Part shown: in pieces, positions 10,323 to 23,309 of the stretch
Numbering within the stretch: the stretch's first letter is position 1
Layout of the letters: each line of letters opens with the position of its first letter
Assembly (NCBI RefSeq): GCF_963678635.1
Contig: NC_087068.1
Coordinates: 52,348,013-52,412,012 of the forward strand
Reading direction: 5' to 3'
Length of the DNA: 64,000 nucleotides
Source: Symsagittifera roscoffensis
Lineage: Eukaryota > Xenacoelomorpha > Acoela > Convolutidae
Made by a program: the position numbers and the translations under genes
Notes under the pieces: generated by a model
The model's database searches: none
Seen by the model: only the letters and a program-made list of their open reading frames with translations
What the model was told of the DNA's origin: nothing

Positions 10323-11510
10323 ATTCCAGCGTGAAATGCATCAGGGGCCTGTATTTGTCGGTAAATGGTTATGTATTTCATCACACTGAGTGGTGCATTA
10401 AAATGTTTTTAAGCAATAGATTGATCTGTCTTTTTTTCTGCCAAAATGTAAAAACAAGCAATGTCATTATTTTGTGTGAATTACTTGGTTCTGACTTGTT
10501 CTTTGAACTACTGATCAGACTTAGAAAACGAAATTACTGATCAACAAATTTCGCATACTTTGAATGAATACTTCTAGGTGCGCCAGCGTGAAATCTATCA
10601 GGGTCGAAACGAGGGCAGAATATGACTATAGCGTTCGAAATCTTTCAACTTGCAAGCAAGTCATAAAATAAGGGAATCATTGAATCCATTTTTCAAAAAA
10701 AGACTTGACTTTGACTAGTAGTTTATTTGATGAAGTTGATGATTGCTGTCCTTTCAATGTTATCTTTTCAAACTCCTTCCATGCAACTTTTTGGAAAGTG
10801 ACGCACTTAATAAAACTGAATAACGGTTTTTACATGAAATAGTTCCTTAAAAACAGCAGATAAAAGTAAATATTGATAGGCATTATTTACTGTTATTGTT
10901 ATATTATTCTTGAAGCCGAAATTTACCCTCATCAAAATCCGAAAATTTCCAGTAAAAATTTCAAAAGTTTCAGTGAAAAAACTTGGAAGCAAAATGAAAA
11001 AAAAACTAATTTCTATCCCTGCACTGGCATTGTTATTCAGTTTATTCGGCTTCAAGTTTCAAACGGCAAAAATTGAACGCCAAATTGAGCTCTACGTGAA
11101 ACAATGTTAAAAGTCAAGCTGATAAAATCAGGACCAGCAACAATCAGAAAATAGTTTGCAATTCAATTCAAAATGTTACTTTAACTATGTTTCATAATGT
11201 GGTTTAAAACCTATTGGGAGTATCAAAGTGGGGTAAAAACCTTCACGGAAAGGACGGCAGCCACAAGTTTGATTAAAATGTTCTAAATTTTTGAACAAAA
11301 AAAATCTTCAAAAATTTCATAATAGGTTTGCAATTTGTAAATTCTTGAAACGTACAAACGAAATTTTTCGTTAAATGGGTATGAGTTTCCTTGTTAAGGC
11401 TACCGGATACTTGGTGATGTCAAATTTGTTTACACATTTTTGGCAAAAACATACTTTCCACACAAATAGAGGTGGTTAATTATCTGGTGTTACATTGCAG
11501 TTTTTTTGTA
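10323..11510. repeat. Higher-order unit, copy 1
   Basis: Begins with gcgtgaaatgcatcaggggc, runs through two diverged monomers and then the ~0.9 kb block containing ccggatacttggtgatgtca. It is nearly identical to copy 2 over its whole length, which implies recent amplification or gene conversion. Confidence 0.8.
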
Positions 11511-11914
11511 TAAGTTCTCACATGTGAAGAGTTTATACTGCGTTTAAATTCTAATAATTTCGCTGATTGATATTGAAAATGGGCCAGAATGAAATGCATC
11601 AAGGAATTTCAAGTGTCACTTAGTGGTTACTTTTTAAACATATTGAAAGATGGATTAAGATTTTTCGTTTCTCAACCAATGATGTCAGGTCTGTTCAAAC
11701 TTTTCAAGCAAATAAAAAACAAAAAACGCTTCATTTGTTTGTAATGGCAATTACCTGGGTGAGTTTGAGTTTTTTTTTACTAATGATCATTATCAAAAAT
11801 TAACTCAGGACAGCGCTTGCTAGTTAGTTTGGACATTTGCTGGTTAAAAAATACCTTGATCAAAAAGTCTCGCCTCTCATTGCGTGAACCTTGCTGATTT
11901 TAACTGTAAGTATT

Positions 11915-13125
11915 CCAGCGTGAAATGCATCAGGGGCCTATATTTGTCGGTAAATGGTTATGTATTTCATCATAGTGAGTGGTGCAATAAAATTTTTTTA
12001 AGCAATAGATTGATCTGTCTTTTTTTCTGCCAAAATGTAAAAACAAGCAATGTCATTATTTTGTGTGAATTACTTGGTTCTGGCTTGTTCTTTGAACTAC
12101 TGATCAGACTTGGAAAACGAAATTACTGATCAACAAATCTCACATACTTTGAATGAAAGCTTCTAGGTGCGCCAGCGTGAAATCTATGAGGGTCGAAACG
12201 AGGGCAGAATATGACGCTGGTCCTTCAAAAAAAACAATTTCAAATTAAAAAAATGTAGCGTTCGGTATCTTTCATTTTGCAAGCAAGTCATAAAATAAGG
12301 TAATCATTGAATCCATTTTTAAAAAAAGTCTTGACTTTGACTAGTAGTTTAATTCGTGAAGTTGATGATTGCTGTCCTTTCAATGTTATCTTTTCAAACT
12401 CCTTTCATGCAACTTTTTGGAAAGTGACGCACTTAATAAAACTGAATAACGGTTTTTACATGAAATAGTTCCTTAAAAACAGCAGATAAAAGTAAATATT
12501 GATAGGAATTTTTTTACTGTTATTGTTATTTTATTCTTGAAGCCGAAATTTACCCTCATCAAAATCCGAAATTTTCCAGTAAAAATTTCAAAAGTGTCAG
12601 TGAAAAAACTTGGAAGCAAAATGAAAAAAAAACTAATTTCTATCGCTGCACTGGCATTGTTATTCAGTTTATTCGGCTTCAAGTTTCAAACGGCAAAAAT
12701 TGAACGCCAAATTGAGCTCTACGTGAAACAATGTTAAAAGTCAGGACCAGCAACCATCAGAAAACAGTTTGCAATTCAATTCAAAATGTTACTTAAACTA
12801 TGTTTCATAATGTGGTTTAAAACCTAGTGGGAGTATCAAAGTGGGGCAAAAACCTTCACGGAAAGGACGGCAGCCACAAATTTGATTAAAATGTTCTAAA
12901 TTTTTGAACAAAAAAATCTACAAAAATTTCATAATAGGTTTGCAATTTGTAAATTCTTGAAACGTACAAACGAAATTTTTTGTTTAATGGGTATGAGTTA
13001 TCTTGTTAAGGCTACCGGATACTTAGTTATGTCAAATTTGTTTACACATTTTTGGCAAAAACATACTTTCCAAACAAATAAAGGTTGTTAATTATCTGGT
13101 GTTAGATTGCAGCTTTTTTGTATAA
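11915..13125. repeat. Higher-order unit, copy 2
   Basis: Near-identical partner of 10323-11510, displaced by about 1,592 bp. Differences are mostly single bases, plus a ~45 bp insertion around 12215-12260 (an A/T-rich stretch after the gggcagaatatgac phrase). Confidence 0.8.
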
Positions 13126-14154
13126 GTTCTCACATGTGAAGAGTTTATACTGCGTTTAAATTCTGATAATTTCGCTGATTGATATTGAAAATGGGCCAGC
13201 ATGAAATGCATCAAGGAGTTTCAAGTGTCACTTAGGGGTTAGTTTTTAAACAATGAGAGATGGATTAAGATTTTTCGTTTCTCAACCAATGATGTCAGGT
13301 CTGTTCAAACTTTTCAAGCAAATAAAAAACAAAAAAATCTATGTTTTTAATGGCAATTACCTGGGTGAGTTTCAGTTTTTTTTTACTAATGATCATTATC
13401 AAAAATTAACTCAGGACAGCGCTTGCTAGTTAGTATGGACATTTGCTGGTTAAAAAATACATTGATCAGAAAGTCTCGCCTCTCATTGCATGAACCTTGC
13501 TGATTTTAACTATAAGTATTCCAGCGTGAAATACATCACGGGCCTATTTTTGTCGGTAAGTGGTTATGCAATTCATCATACTGAGTGGTGGATTAAAATG
13601 TTTTTAAGCTTAAAGTTGATCTGTCTTTTTTTTCAGCAAAATAAATAAACACGCTATGTCATTATTTTGAGTGAATTAATTGGTTCTGGCTTTGAACTAC
13701 TGATCAACAAATCTCGCATACTTTGAATGAATACTTCCAGGTCTGCCAGCCTGAAATCAATCAGGGTCAAAACGAGGGCAGAATATGAGGATGGTACTTA
13801 AAAAAAACGTTTTTGAATTGAAGAATTATAGCGTGTTAGAAATCTTTCAAATTGCAAACAAGTCATAATATGAGGGAATCATTGAATCCATTTTTCAGAA
13901 AAAGTCTTGACATTGATTAGTAGTTTATTTGGTGAAGTTGATGATTGCTGTCCTTTCAATTTTATCCTTTCAAACTCTTTTCATGCAATTTTTTGGAAAG
14001 TGACGGACATAATAAAACTGATTAACTGTTTTTACATGTAATAATTCCTTAAAAACAACAAATGAAAGTAAATAATGATAAGCTTATTTTTACTGTTATT
14101 GTTATTTTATTCTTCGATGTTATTACTTCGTTTTACTTGTTGTTTTTTGAATCA

Positions 14155-17110
14155 ATGTATGTAGGTAATGTTTTTGGGTCATATGCTTGGTTCATTTTTG
14201 TGACGTGTTTGGGTCAAAGTTTGGGTATTTTTTGACCGTGTTTGTTGGTCATTTGATCGTCTTTGCGTGGTGAGTCAGTCAGGTATGTGGGTATGTTGCC
14301 TGGATGTATGTGGTTCATGTATTTGGGTCGTATGTGGGTCATGTATAAGGCATTAATGTGGATCTGTTTGTGGTTCGTGTTTGTGAGCCGTGTGTGGGTC
14401 ATTTAATGTGGATTTTTTTGTAGATCATCAAATGAGCCATGCGTGCGGGACTTTTATGTGGTTATGTATATGGTTTTAAAAAAAGTCAGATGTTGATGGT
14501 CCACTAGGTCGATTTTTACTTCGATTTTTCTATTATTACTACTCGCTGAAAAAGAAAATTGACCAACATCTGACGCTTTTTAGTACCCATTCACATAACT
14601 ACATAAAAGACCCAAACAATGACTTAAATACATAACCCAGAAACAAATCCACATACTTGTTGCACACATGACCTAGACACTTGAACCACATAAACTTAGA
14701 CAAACTGACCCCTATAATTGAGTGGCTCGCCACTCCCACACAATATTCAGAAACATACGCACAAACGTACACTTATACTTGACCCACACACAGGGATGTT
14801 CGAAGATTAATTGCAATTAATGTTTGAATTTGTGTAAAAAAAATTGTTTAATCGGTAGTCTCTCGAAAGTGGCACTTATTCTAGATGTTGGAGGAACCAC
14901 ATACATGACCAGAAAATCACACGCAATCATGACCCAGATACCAAAACTAAAAGCATGATCCACATACATGACTTACTTACATGAACCCCATAAAAATTCG
15001 TAAAGATAAGCACAAACTTGACCCGAAAGCTTAATCACCAGACTACTTATCATGATCCATACACCTGACCCACATACATATCCAGATACATGATCCTTAT
15101 GCAACCCACATACATACCATGTACATACGCAAACATGTTCTACAAATAGATCCACAAATATACCGTCGTGAATGCCCACAAATAAATTTCACCATAGACA
15201 TACACACAAACATGACCACACAAAAACCTACATTGGTGACCACAAGCAAGCATGACCCACAAGCAGACCCTTATATATGACCCACATTCATACTCAAAAC
15301 CATACCCAGAAGCATATCCATATTTTAAACCATAAACATGACGCTTATGCACAAATATACCCACATACATGCTACTATACATACTCAAATACATACTCCT
15401 AAATATGGCTCACATGGCTCTCAAACATATCCACATAAATGACTCACACACATAGTTCACATACATGACCCAAAAACATATCCGCATACATGACGCAGAC
15501 ATGACCCATAAACCCGACCCACATGTATACGGTCAAACTTATGACTCATAAGACGCACAAATGACACACATGCTTGACACTCAACAACCTACATACATCA
15601 TCACACACATGACCCACAAGACTGTCCCAAATACATGAATCGCTTGAAGGAACCATATACATGACTAAAAAATGACCCACAATCATGACCTACATACAAA
15701 AACCACAAGCGTGCCCTATATACTAGACCTACTTACTTAACACGAATAAATACGCACAAACATGACCCACGAGCATACCCAAAAAACTAATAATATTGAC
15801 CTACACACCTGCCCTGCATGCGTGCTACTTATACAAACCCTCATACATAAAAATATACATAAGCAAACATGACCCACTTACATACCCTTAATTATACCCA
15901 CTTACAACACACACACATAACCCACGTACATGTCCGCAAACATACCCATAAACATAAGCGAAAACATGACGGCATACTTACCCACTTTTTTGACCCCGCA
16001 AAGGCATGACCAACTTACTTGACCCACATACATACCCCAAGACATCATAATATAAATCCATTACATACGCGAAAACATAACCCACATGCCTACCCAAATA
16101 CATACCTGCATACATACCGATAGACATGCGCCCAAACGTAACGATATACATGTCTACTTTCACTACCACGCACAAGCATGACCCACAAGCAGTACCCACG
16201 CACAAACGTGACCCACGCGCATACCCACAAGCATGACCCGCAAGCATAACCCACAGAAATACTCAAATGTACCCCTCTATATATATATAGGCACAAACAT
16301 AACTCACCTGCAAACCCACAAATACACCCGCTTACACGACCAACAAAAAACCCACGGACACGCACAAATGACCACCTTCATGACCACACACAAGCATGAC
16401 CTACAAGCAAACGCACATACATAACCGACATGCATTACCTACATCCTTACCCATATGCATGAACGCGCCCATACATAAACATGGAAATGCACACAAAAGT
16501 TACCGACACAGAAGCCGCGTACATGACTCACTGAAATACCCATTATCGTACAAGCGACATGACCTACATACTTACCCACGCTTAAATATAACCCCATTTG
16601 CATACTCATAATATGACACATGCATTCCCATATGCGTAACCCACATAAATGGCTAATAGATACCTAAAATCCATACGCACTAACATGCACTACATGCATA
16701 CCCACACCCATGATTCACATGCATGACCCTCATACTCAACTACAAATGTACCCATAGACATACGCACAAATATGACCACAAACCTGACACATACATACAG
16801 TAACCAACCACATGATTCTAATTTATACCCACAATTACCCCTAGATATACTTCAAACGTGACTCATAGGGACATTTCCAATCCCACATATCCATACGTAT
16901 ATTCCCATATACATACGCACAAAAATGACTCACACGGATAACCCACACATGTTGATCAAATTTGTGCGCATAGTATATGAATTTTTACTTGGGTTATGTA
17001 ATTAAGTCATGTTAGTGGGTAATGAACATTAGTCATGTTTGGGCGTATATATATGAGTACGTAAGCACATGAGCCACGCAACAATACCCACAAAGAAACC
17101 CATATACATA
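14155..17110. repeat. Degenerate 13-15 bp AC/GT minisatellite with strand switches
   Basis: The region is built from imperfect units resembling catgacccacatacat. From 14155 to about 14470 the plus strand carries the G/T version (gtgggtcatgtat). From about 14580 to 16965 it carries the A/C version. About 16970-17060 returns to G/T, followed by a short A/C piece. An inverted pair sits at the first switch. Most open frames here (for example 15140-15394 and 15978-16365 minus) are repeat translations rich in Tyr, Val, Cys and Gly and are not genes. Spacing between units varies, so this is an old, diverged array. A short non-repeat passage occurs at about 14790-14900. Confidence 0.85.
14472..14586. 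repeat. Inverted repeat at the minisatellite strand switch
   Basis: The left arm aaaaagtcagatgttgatgg (about 14477) pairs with the right arm ccaacatctgacgcttttta (about 14553-14572) with two or three mismatches, leaving a ~55 bp loop. The arms lie exactly between the G/T-rich and A/C-rich halves of the array, so they mark the inversion point. Confidence 0.7.
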
Positions 17111-18129
17111 ACGTGCAAATAGTTGCAAAGTAAAACAGAGATCCATTTGGTTCTATAATAACACATCCATTTTTGTCAGACCGACCTTTAAGTTTTTCTA
17201 CAGGCGCCAACGTTTAACCATTTTGAGGCGGAGCGCCAATTTTATTTTTAATAATACCATGTCTCAATTAGGAACTAATTATCAATAGCACAATTACAAA
17301 TATTAACAGTATATATTTTTAAAATCGATCTGCGCTATTCCAGTCATTACTCAACCTAAAACAAACCGGTTTTGCCCATATTAGCCCCTCTAGCTAAATA
17401 GCAAAAAAATCATAGCCTCTCCAGGTTGTGAATTTTTGGTTTTCGTTAACAACTTTTGTAACAATTTAAGCAAATGGTCGATATAAATTAAAATTTGAGT
17501 GCTTAAATATAAAATGAAATCATTAAAATTTATGTTTGTAAATCAGATTAAGGGCAAAACCTAAGTAACAAGCCACGAAAATTTCAATGAAAATAAGTTA
17601 AAAAATCAATTTAAATTGGTTTTAACTCAATTCGGTTCGATTTTCTTAGCTCGCGTTTAAGATCATTAAATTTGAATTCAAATTGATTGGGATCGATCTT
17701 TTTAGCGTAGATTTTTGATCTGATTTTTTTTAAATCAACGTACTTTTTTTAAAACCTAAATCAGCCTCATTTTAATCTGCATAAGTTTTATGCTAAAATC
17801 GATCCCAATCATTTTTGGGCAGTGCGGATAGAGCCATTCGTAGCATAAATTATTCTTAGATACTCAGCGATCGCCTTATATTTATGTAACAATTATGTAG
17901 CAGAAACGAAGATCAAGTATTTCAACGCAAATGACGTTTCTTTCGGCTGGTTTATGCACTGCTCATTTTCGGTCTGTTTGTTTTACTATGATTGAATTGA
18001 AATTGAATCCAATTTTTAAAGCAGCAGTTTGAGTGATATTAAGTGAAGAAAATAAGTTGATCGCCGTATCTTTGATGGTTAGATAGAATGAAGTGAAATA
18101 TTTTGATAATAACTTGTTTGTTTGTATAT
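17111..18129. other. Non-coding; contains a short inverted repeat
   Basis: No gene is supported. An inverted pair with ~20 bp arms, gattgggatcgat..tttagc at 17685-17706 and gctaaaatcgatcccaatc at 17792-17810, encloses ~85 bp that are rich in ATTTTTT-type runs and themselves partly self-complementary. It may be a small foldback element. Confidence 0.5.
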
Positions 18130-19375
18130 AATAGTAAATTACATGCAGCGAATACTATAACGAAAGCATAGGTGACCGGCAAGTTAGAAGACAGCCGTTG
18201 AGACGACTTTATTGATGGGAATTTAAGACGAAACTACATACAAGCAGTTGTCTTACATATATAGAATTACATCCAGTGGCTACTATAACGAAAGAATAGG
18301 TGACCGGCAAATAAGAAGACAGCTGTTAAGACAACAACTTTTTTGATGAGTCTCTAGGACGACGCTACACCCAAGTAGTTGGATTATATATCATTCAAAA
18401 TTACATGAAGCGACTACTATCATGAAGGCTGTGGTCACCTGTAAAAAAGAAGACAGCCATTAAGACGACAATTTTTTTCTGTGACTTTAAGACGACGCTA
18501 CATACAAGTAATTGGATCATATATCATAAAAAAAACGTACATCCAGTTACTGCTATAATGAAGGCATAAGTGACCGGCAAATAAAAAGATACCCGTTAAG
18601 ACCGCTACTTTTTTAATGAGGTTAAGATGATGCTACTCATAATTAGTTGGATTTTATATCATACAAAATTATATCCAGTGACTACTCTTATTAAAGAATA
18701 ATTGACGAGCAAATAAGAAAACAGCCTTTAAGACGACAAATTTTTTTATTAGACTTTAGGACGACGCTACACAAATAGTTGGATTCCAGCGACTACTTAA
18801 ATGATATCATAGGTGACTGGCAAATAAGAAGACAGCAGTTAAGGCGACAATTTTTTTTGATGGGACTTCAGAGCGACGCTCTACACAAGTAGTTGGATTA
18901 TATGTCATAAAAACTTACACCGAGTTACTACGATAGCGAAAGCATAGGTAACCGGCAAAATTTTTTGTTGCGGTTTTAGGGCGACGCTACACTCTAGTAG
19001 TTGGATTCTTTATCATACAAAATTACTTCCAGTGACCAATGACCACTAAATCAAAGCATAGGTGACCGGCATAAAAGTACAGCTTCTGAGACGACAACTT
19101 TTTTGACGAGACTTTAGAACGACGCCACACACAAGAAGTTGGATTATATATCATACAAAATTACATTCAGCGACTACTGTACTGATATCATAGGTGACCG
19201 GCAAATAAGAAGACAGCAGTTAAGTCGACAATTTTTTTTATTGGACTTCAGGGCGACGCTATACACAAGTAGATGGATTTTATTTCATCAAAATTACATG
19301 CAGTGACTACTATAATGATTTTATAGGTGACCAGCAAATAAGACGACCGCCGTTAGGACGACGCTACACACCATT
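18130..19375. repeat. Ten-copy tandem satellite, ~127 bp period
   Basis: The phrase ataggtgaccggcaaataag recurs, with substitutions, near 18167, 18295, 18428, 18566, 18700, 18806, 18943, 19056, 19188 and 19322. Each unit also contains a polythymidine run and a gacgacgctacac(a) phrase followed by agtagttggattatatatca. Unit length drifts between about 110 and 140 bp, and copies differ by perhaps 15-25% by eye. This is a classic diverged satellite. It is not a CRISPR: repeats and 'spacers' are alike throughout the period. Confidence 0.9.
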
Positions 19376-21285
19376 CTTCACAGTGAATTTAAACCGCTTC
19401 AATTGAGTTTGCTCATTTTAGATGTAATAACTTTAATTTGGCGTATTAAAATCGTGTGTTAATGGCCTGTCGTCTTATTTAGTTAGCACCGAAAGCATAT
19501 ATTGGCTCAGAGCGTATATTGTCTACCATAATGAAAGCATATCTTGGCACTTAACTAGCGATACACTCAAACATAGCATTACAAGCTAGCCGACTGAAGA
19601 TGAGACGAAAGTCACCAAAGGTTGCGCGAAAGGCGAGTTTTATTCACTAAAATTTTCAAATGTTTTTAAAGCGTCCTTTAACGTATTGAAGACGAAATGC
19701 GACGAATAAGTCAAGATGAGTTTTCCTTTCAGTTTCTCTATTCGTCTCTTTTTCTTATAAAATTCTCATAAATTGAGGTCTAATATAGGTTAAGGTTGTT
19801 TTTCTTTTTTACCAACCAAGTTTGATCCTGCATGGTTTGACTTTTGATTTCTTTTTTAAGTTAATCAGGTTCATTTGCTTCAAGGGAGGAAAAACAAAAT
19901 CTGCGATTGCAACAGTACAAAGGGCATCAAAAAAGTGAATAACTTCTGATTTTGCTACTGGAATTTTAATCAAGATTTTTCAACAATGATAAATTTACCT
20001 TTTCATTCAGTTATTACTTTTGCGATAAGCAAACGTGTTGCAATCGGGTACTAGGTTTATTCCCCGTAAATAACTTTGTTCACAGGACTCATCGGTTCCT
20101 TGTTGTACCTTGGTTCAAAAGAACTGAAATGTCCGACTTATCATGCACATTGAGCTTGGAGGTAACGACTACACATGGACGGCTATGGTTCAGAGTTTGA
20201 ATATGATCAGGACGTGTTTGACTTTTCAAACGGTAAATTTTCCGGCTCAAAAAATAAGGCCTAATAATTGTCTGCCTATTATGATATGTTTTGTCGGCTT
20301 TGTTGGGTGAGTTATGAATCATTTATTATAGCTCTAGTTGTTTTTAAATGTTATAACTTTTTTACGCTTGCGATTGTCTAGCGTTATAAAAAGTTGTCCG
20401 AATAGAAAGTTTTACATTGGCTGTAATTTTACCAACTCGTTTTTTCTTTCCAATTTTTGACTTTTTCGGCTTAATTGCAGTGGCCCCTCATTGCTTCGTT
20501 TGATGACAGAAAAAGTTTTAGTGTGCGTATGTTTTCGGGCTGGAAGAGACTCGTTTTGAAAGGTTTCTGTTTAGATGTTTTCTGCTTTATTACCGCTTAT
20601 TAGGTTTTGGTACGACGCTATTTTTGCATTCTATTGGTTCGGCATGTTTTTTTTCGAAAGTACTTTGATTCATTCTGATTTTGATCATGTGGTGCAAATT
20701 GCAGCATCACCTCTGTGTCTCAAATTGGATTTAAGTTTTCTCAAATTTCCGAAAAATCATTGTTTTCTTTTCAATCTGCATGCATTCATTGACAATTTTT
20801 CGATTGGCTGTTGGTTATAATTTTGAATGAAATCAATTTTCAGCGCAAATATTTCGAGGAACTCAAAAACCTAGCGTCAGCATTTTTATCAAGCAAATTG
20901 AGGAAAACTTTCTTAAATGTAATTTTTTGAAACCGCGATAGTTTTGCTTATGTAACATCGAAATTTGCGTTCTAGCAACGAGGTAGTAAAGTAAAAGTTT
21001 TCAAGAAATTGAATTTGTAAGAGGTGCGTTAAATATAGACGAAATTAGAGATTAGATAGTCTAAGAATATTGTTATTCGGAGAAAAAAACAAAAACGATG
21101 TTGATGTCGAAAAAGAATTCTGAGGAGTGATGAAAAACAGATCTCAGAAACGATATCAAAATGTGATAAAAAATTATTGATCAACTACGAAGCAATTTTT
21201 TGACCAACTAAGATTGGGATTGATCTGGTGAGTAACTAACGCATTGGTATTTATGAATAAATTGCTTATGTAATAGCGTGTAAGT
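19376..21285. other. No supported gene
   Basis: AT-rich intergenic DNA. The open frames at 20089-20322 (minus) and 20575-20820 (plus) have AT-biased composition, no recognisable motif and no splice context, and are treated as chance. Confidence 0.5.
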
Positions 21286-21470
21286 TTGTAATAGCGTGCC
21301 TTGCTGTTATTACAGCCAGGCACGCTATTTAACTCCCGTCGTTTAACTCCGGGAGTTAAATAGCGTGAGTTAAATAGCGCTATTTAACTCCCGCCGTTTA
21401 ACTCCAACGATTAAATACCGTCGTTTAACTCCCAACGATTAAACGACGGTTTAATCGTTGGGAGTTTTTA
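21286..21470. repeat. Cluster of nested palindromes built on ttaactcc/ggagttaa
   Basis: The word tttaactcc or its complement ggagttaaa occurs about eight times, with tagcg and cgtcg or aacga linkers. The clearest hairpin has perfect 17 bp arms: aactcccaacgattaaa at 21427-21443 and its reverse complement at 21450-21466, with a 6-base loop (cgacgg) and a short T run after it. Other pairs are tagcgtgcc...ggcacgcta (about 21293-21331) and cgggagttaaatagcg pairing with cgctatttaactcccg. The arrangement would fold into several alternative cruciforms. Function is unknown; possibly a foldback insertion. Confidence 0.8.
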
Positions 21471-23050
21471 TTCGTGTAAAAGAAAAATTAGTTCGAGTTG
21501 GGATTATTCTGAGGTTCACTCATTTTACTGTTTAGGCCATTTTCTAGTGCTTTAATTGCCTCATACTACGGTGTTTAAAAAACAAATTTTGAATTTTTGG
21601 GTTTGGTTGAGCACAAGAAGGAGGCTTTAAACCTGGAGTTGTCTTAAAGACTTTTGTTGAATCTGCTAATTCCACGTTTTAATCGGTTCAAAAATGATGT
21701 GGGACTTCAGTTTCTCTTCTTAATTTCTGCTGCCAAAGTAAAAAGAAAGCCCGGATTTGTCTTTTGTTGCGCGTGCTTTTGTCCGGCTGCGTCAAATTAG
21801 TGTAGTGTTATATTATGAAGAATTTTTTCCCGAATCAAATCGCAAATAAAAGTAACCATCCGGTGTCAATTTTTTACAATAAAAATTGGAAATTTGTTAG
21901 TGTCTGATATCTGCTGATATGGCCAGTGTTTGCCTATACGCATGGGACCGTCGCTCAGATATGAGACTCGCAAACTAGTAATTTTGTTTAAGATAATTAT
22001 TTCAACCTTTTCAAGGCTTTATTGGTAGGGTAGATAGTGTTTGCCAATTTTGAAACGACCGTGACGCAGATACGAGGACGTGAGGCTTAATCACCAGGCT
22101 TGCGGTTTGACACTGGAACCGGAAAAGTTTTATCTCAAGATTTATTTCATTCTTTTTTCAGTTTTAACATTTTAAGAGCTGCTTTTTCCGTTTTCTTGCG
22201 GGCATTTGCGAAGTGCAGCTTTGTCTCTGTGTAAAAGTTTAGGTTTTGTCGAACCCTGATTTTACTTATAATGTGAATCCATTTACGAAATTATTCATCC
22301 AAATAAATTTGAGGCTTACATCGCAATGTTTCACATTATAGTTAAACTCATACAACTCCTGAATTAATTATCGCAATGGTTTGTTTTATCTATCTTATTT
22401 CAACACCAAACAATACTGTTTTTTGTTTACTTTGCTAAAATTGTCTGAATAATTTTAAAGATCCGTTCACCCTTGAAGAATATTTTGTTCAAGTTTTTGT
22501 TACCATCTTTTTTTACCTCCCTTATTTAATTTAAGTCATCAAGTTTTGACTTTATAATGGTGGTTTGAAGTAGTATTGAGGGTGCGCTTGTCTCAACAAA
22601 CAGAGGAAGGCAAAAATCTGAAACAACTGTCATTAAAGGTGCAAGGGAACTTCTAGTAGTTTAGAGTAAAGAACGTAGTGAAGACTCTTATAAGGGTATT
22701 GGTGGTTTTTCTTCTTGTTTTTCTTCAGGAAAAGTCTTAAAATTTGATCACGCTTATTTTTGGCTTTTTGCGGTTTGATGTGTGATTTCTTTTTAAGTTC
22801 AGTTCATTTCTTTTGTTAAAAAAGGCAAACTCTATTATCGAACAGCAAAAGTGTAAAGGTCACGAAAACGAAAATTTATTATCAGATTTCCGTGCAAAAT
22901 AAAAATTTTATCTATCGAGTCAATTTTCTCAAAATGGGTTATTTTTATGGAAAAAATGTCAATTATAATTGTTCTAAAAATTGAAAGAGTTTAACGCCAT
23001 CTATTTTTTTCTGTTTATTAATTGGGTCAATTTGTCGATAAAAAGATCTA
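21471..23050. other. No feature recognised
   Basis: AT-rich DNA with stops in all frames. Nothing is supported beyond scattered T runs. Confidence 0.5.
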
Positions 23051-23054
23051 CACC

Positions 23055-23135
23055 AATTGTCTTATGATTGCTGGTTCAAATCAAACATGTGGTGCAGTTT
23101 GCAAGGTTAGCTCTTGTATTTAAGTCATAGCTTAA
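23055..23135 (+). repeat. SINE-like fragment (shared with 27495-27680)
   Basis: The stretch beginning atgattgctggttcaaatc at about 23065, and continuing tgtggtgcagtttgcaaggt, matches the reverse complement of about 27565-27650 with small changes. It contains ggttcaaatc, which fits a Pol III B box (GWTCRANNC). The A-box end is missing here, so this is a 5'-truncated or diverged copy. Confidence 0.4.
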
Positions 23136-23309
23136 TGAGCGCTGTTTGTATGCACTCTGGTCATCCTAAAAAATTATCTGTGGGTTGGACCTCCAGGCTG
23201 GTTGACTAACAAAATGTTAGTGCGTTGAAGCTTTGAGTTTTCGGATGTCGAATTATCAGGAAATCATTTTTTAAATAATGGTTTGATCTGTGAGTTAAGC
23301 CTACTTGTT

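Larger units (their letters stand above)
9291..14125. repeat. Higher-order satellite array (~320 bp monomers, ~1.6 kb units)
   Basis: A phrase like ccagcgtgaaatgcatca(c/g)gggcct recurs near 9352, 9666, 10003, 10323, 10580, 11580, 11915, 12171, 13195, 13519 and 13741, mostly 220-340 bp apart. A second phrase, aatgatgtcagatctgt, follows at a similar phase. Groups of monomers are joined to a ~0.9 kb non-monomer block (10620-11510 and 12205-13125). The resulting ~1.6 kb units are nearly identical: 10323-11510 matches 11915-13125 with few differences. The third unit is cut off inside the block at about 14110, where the next repeat class begins. The two 66-residue open frames at 10910-11110 and 12537-12737 are copies of one another created by this repetition. 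Confidence 0.85.

Noticed and set aside
10910-12737. Two nearly identical 66-residue plus-strand open frames (with a hydrophobic, signal-like middle)
   Set aside because: They are the same position in two higher-order satellite units, so their similarity follows from recent array duplication and not from selection on a protein. The opposite strand is equally open there.
14973-16611. Several 60-90 residue open frames on both strands, rich in Tyr, Val, Gly, Cys or His
   Set aside because: All are translations of the AC/GT minisatellite. The short unit lacks stop codons in some frames.
18130-19375. Regularly spaced repeats that might suggest a CRISPR array
   Set aside because: The whole ~127 bp period is conserved, with no unique spacers, copies are diverged, and the context is animal DNA.
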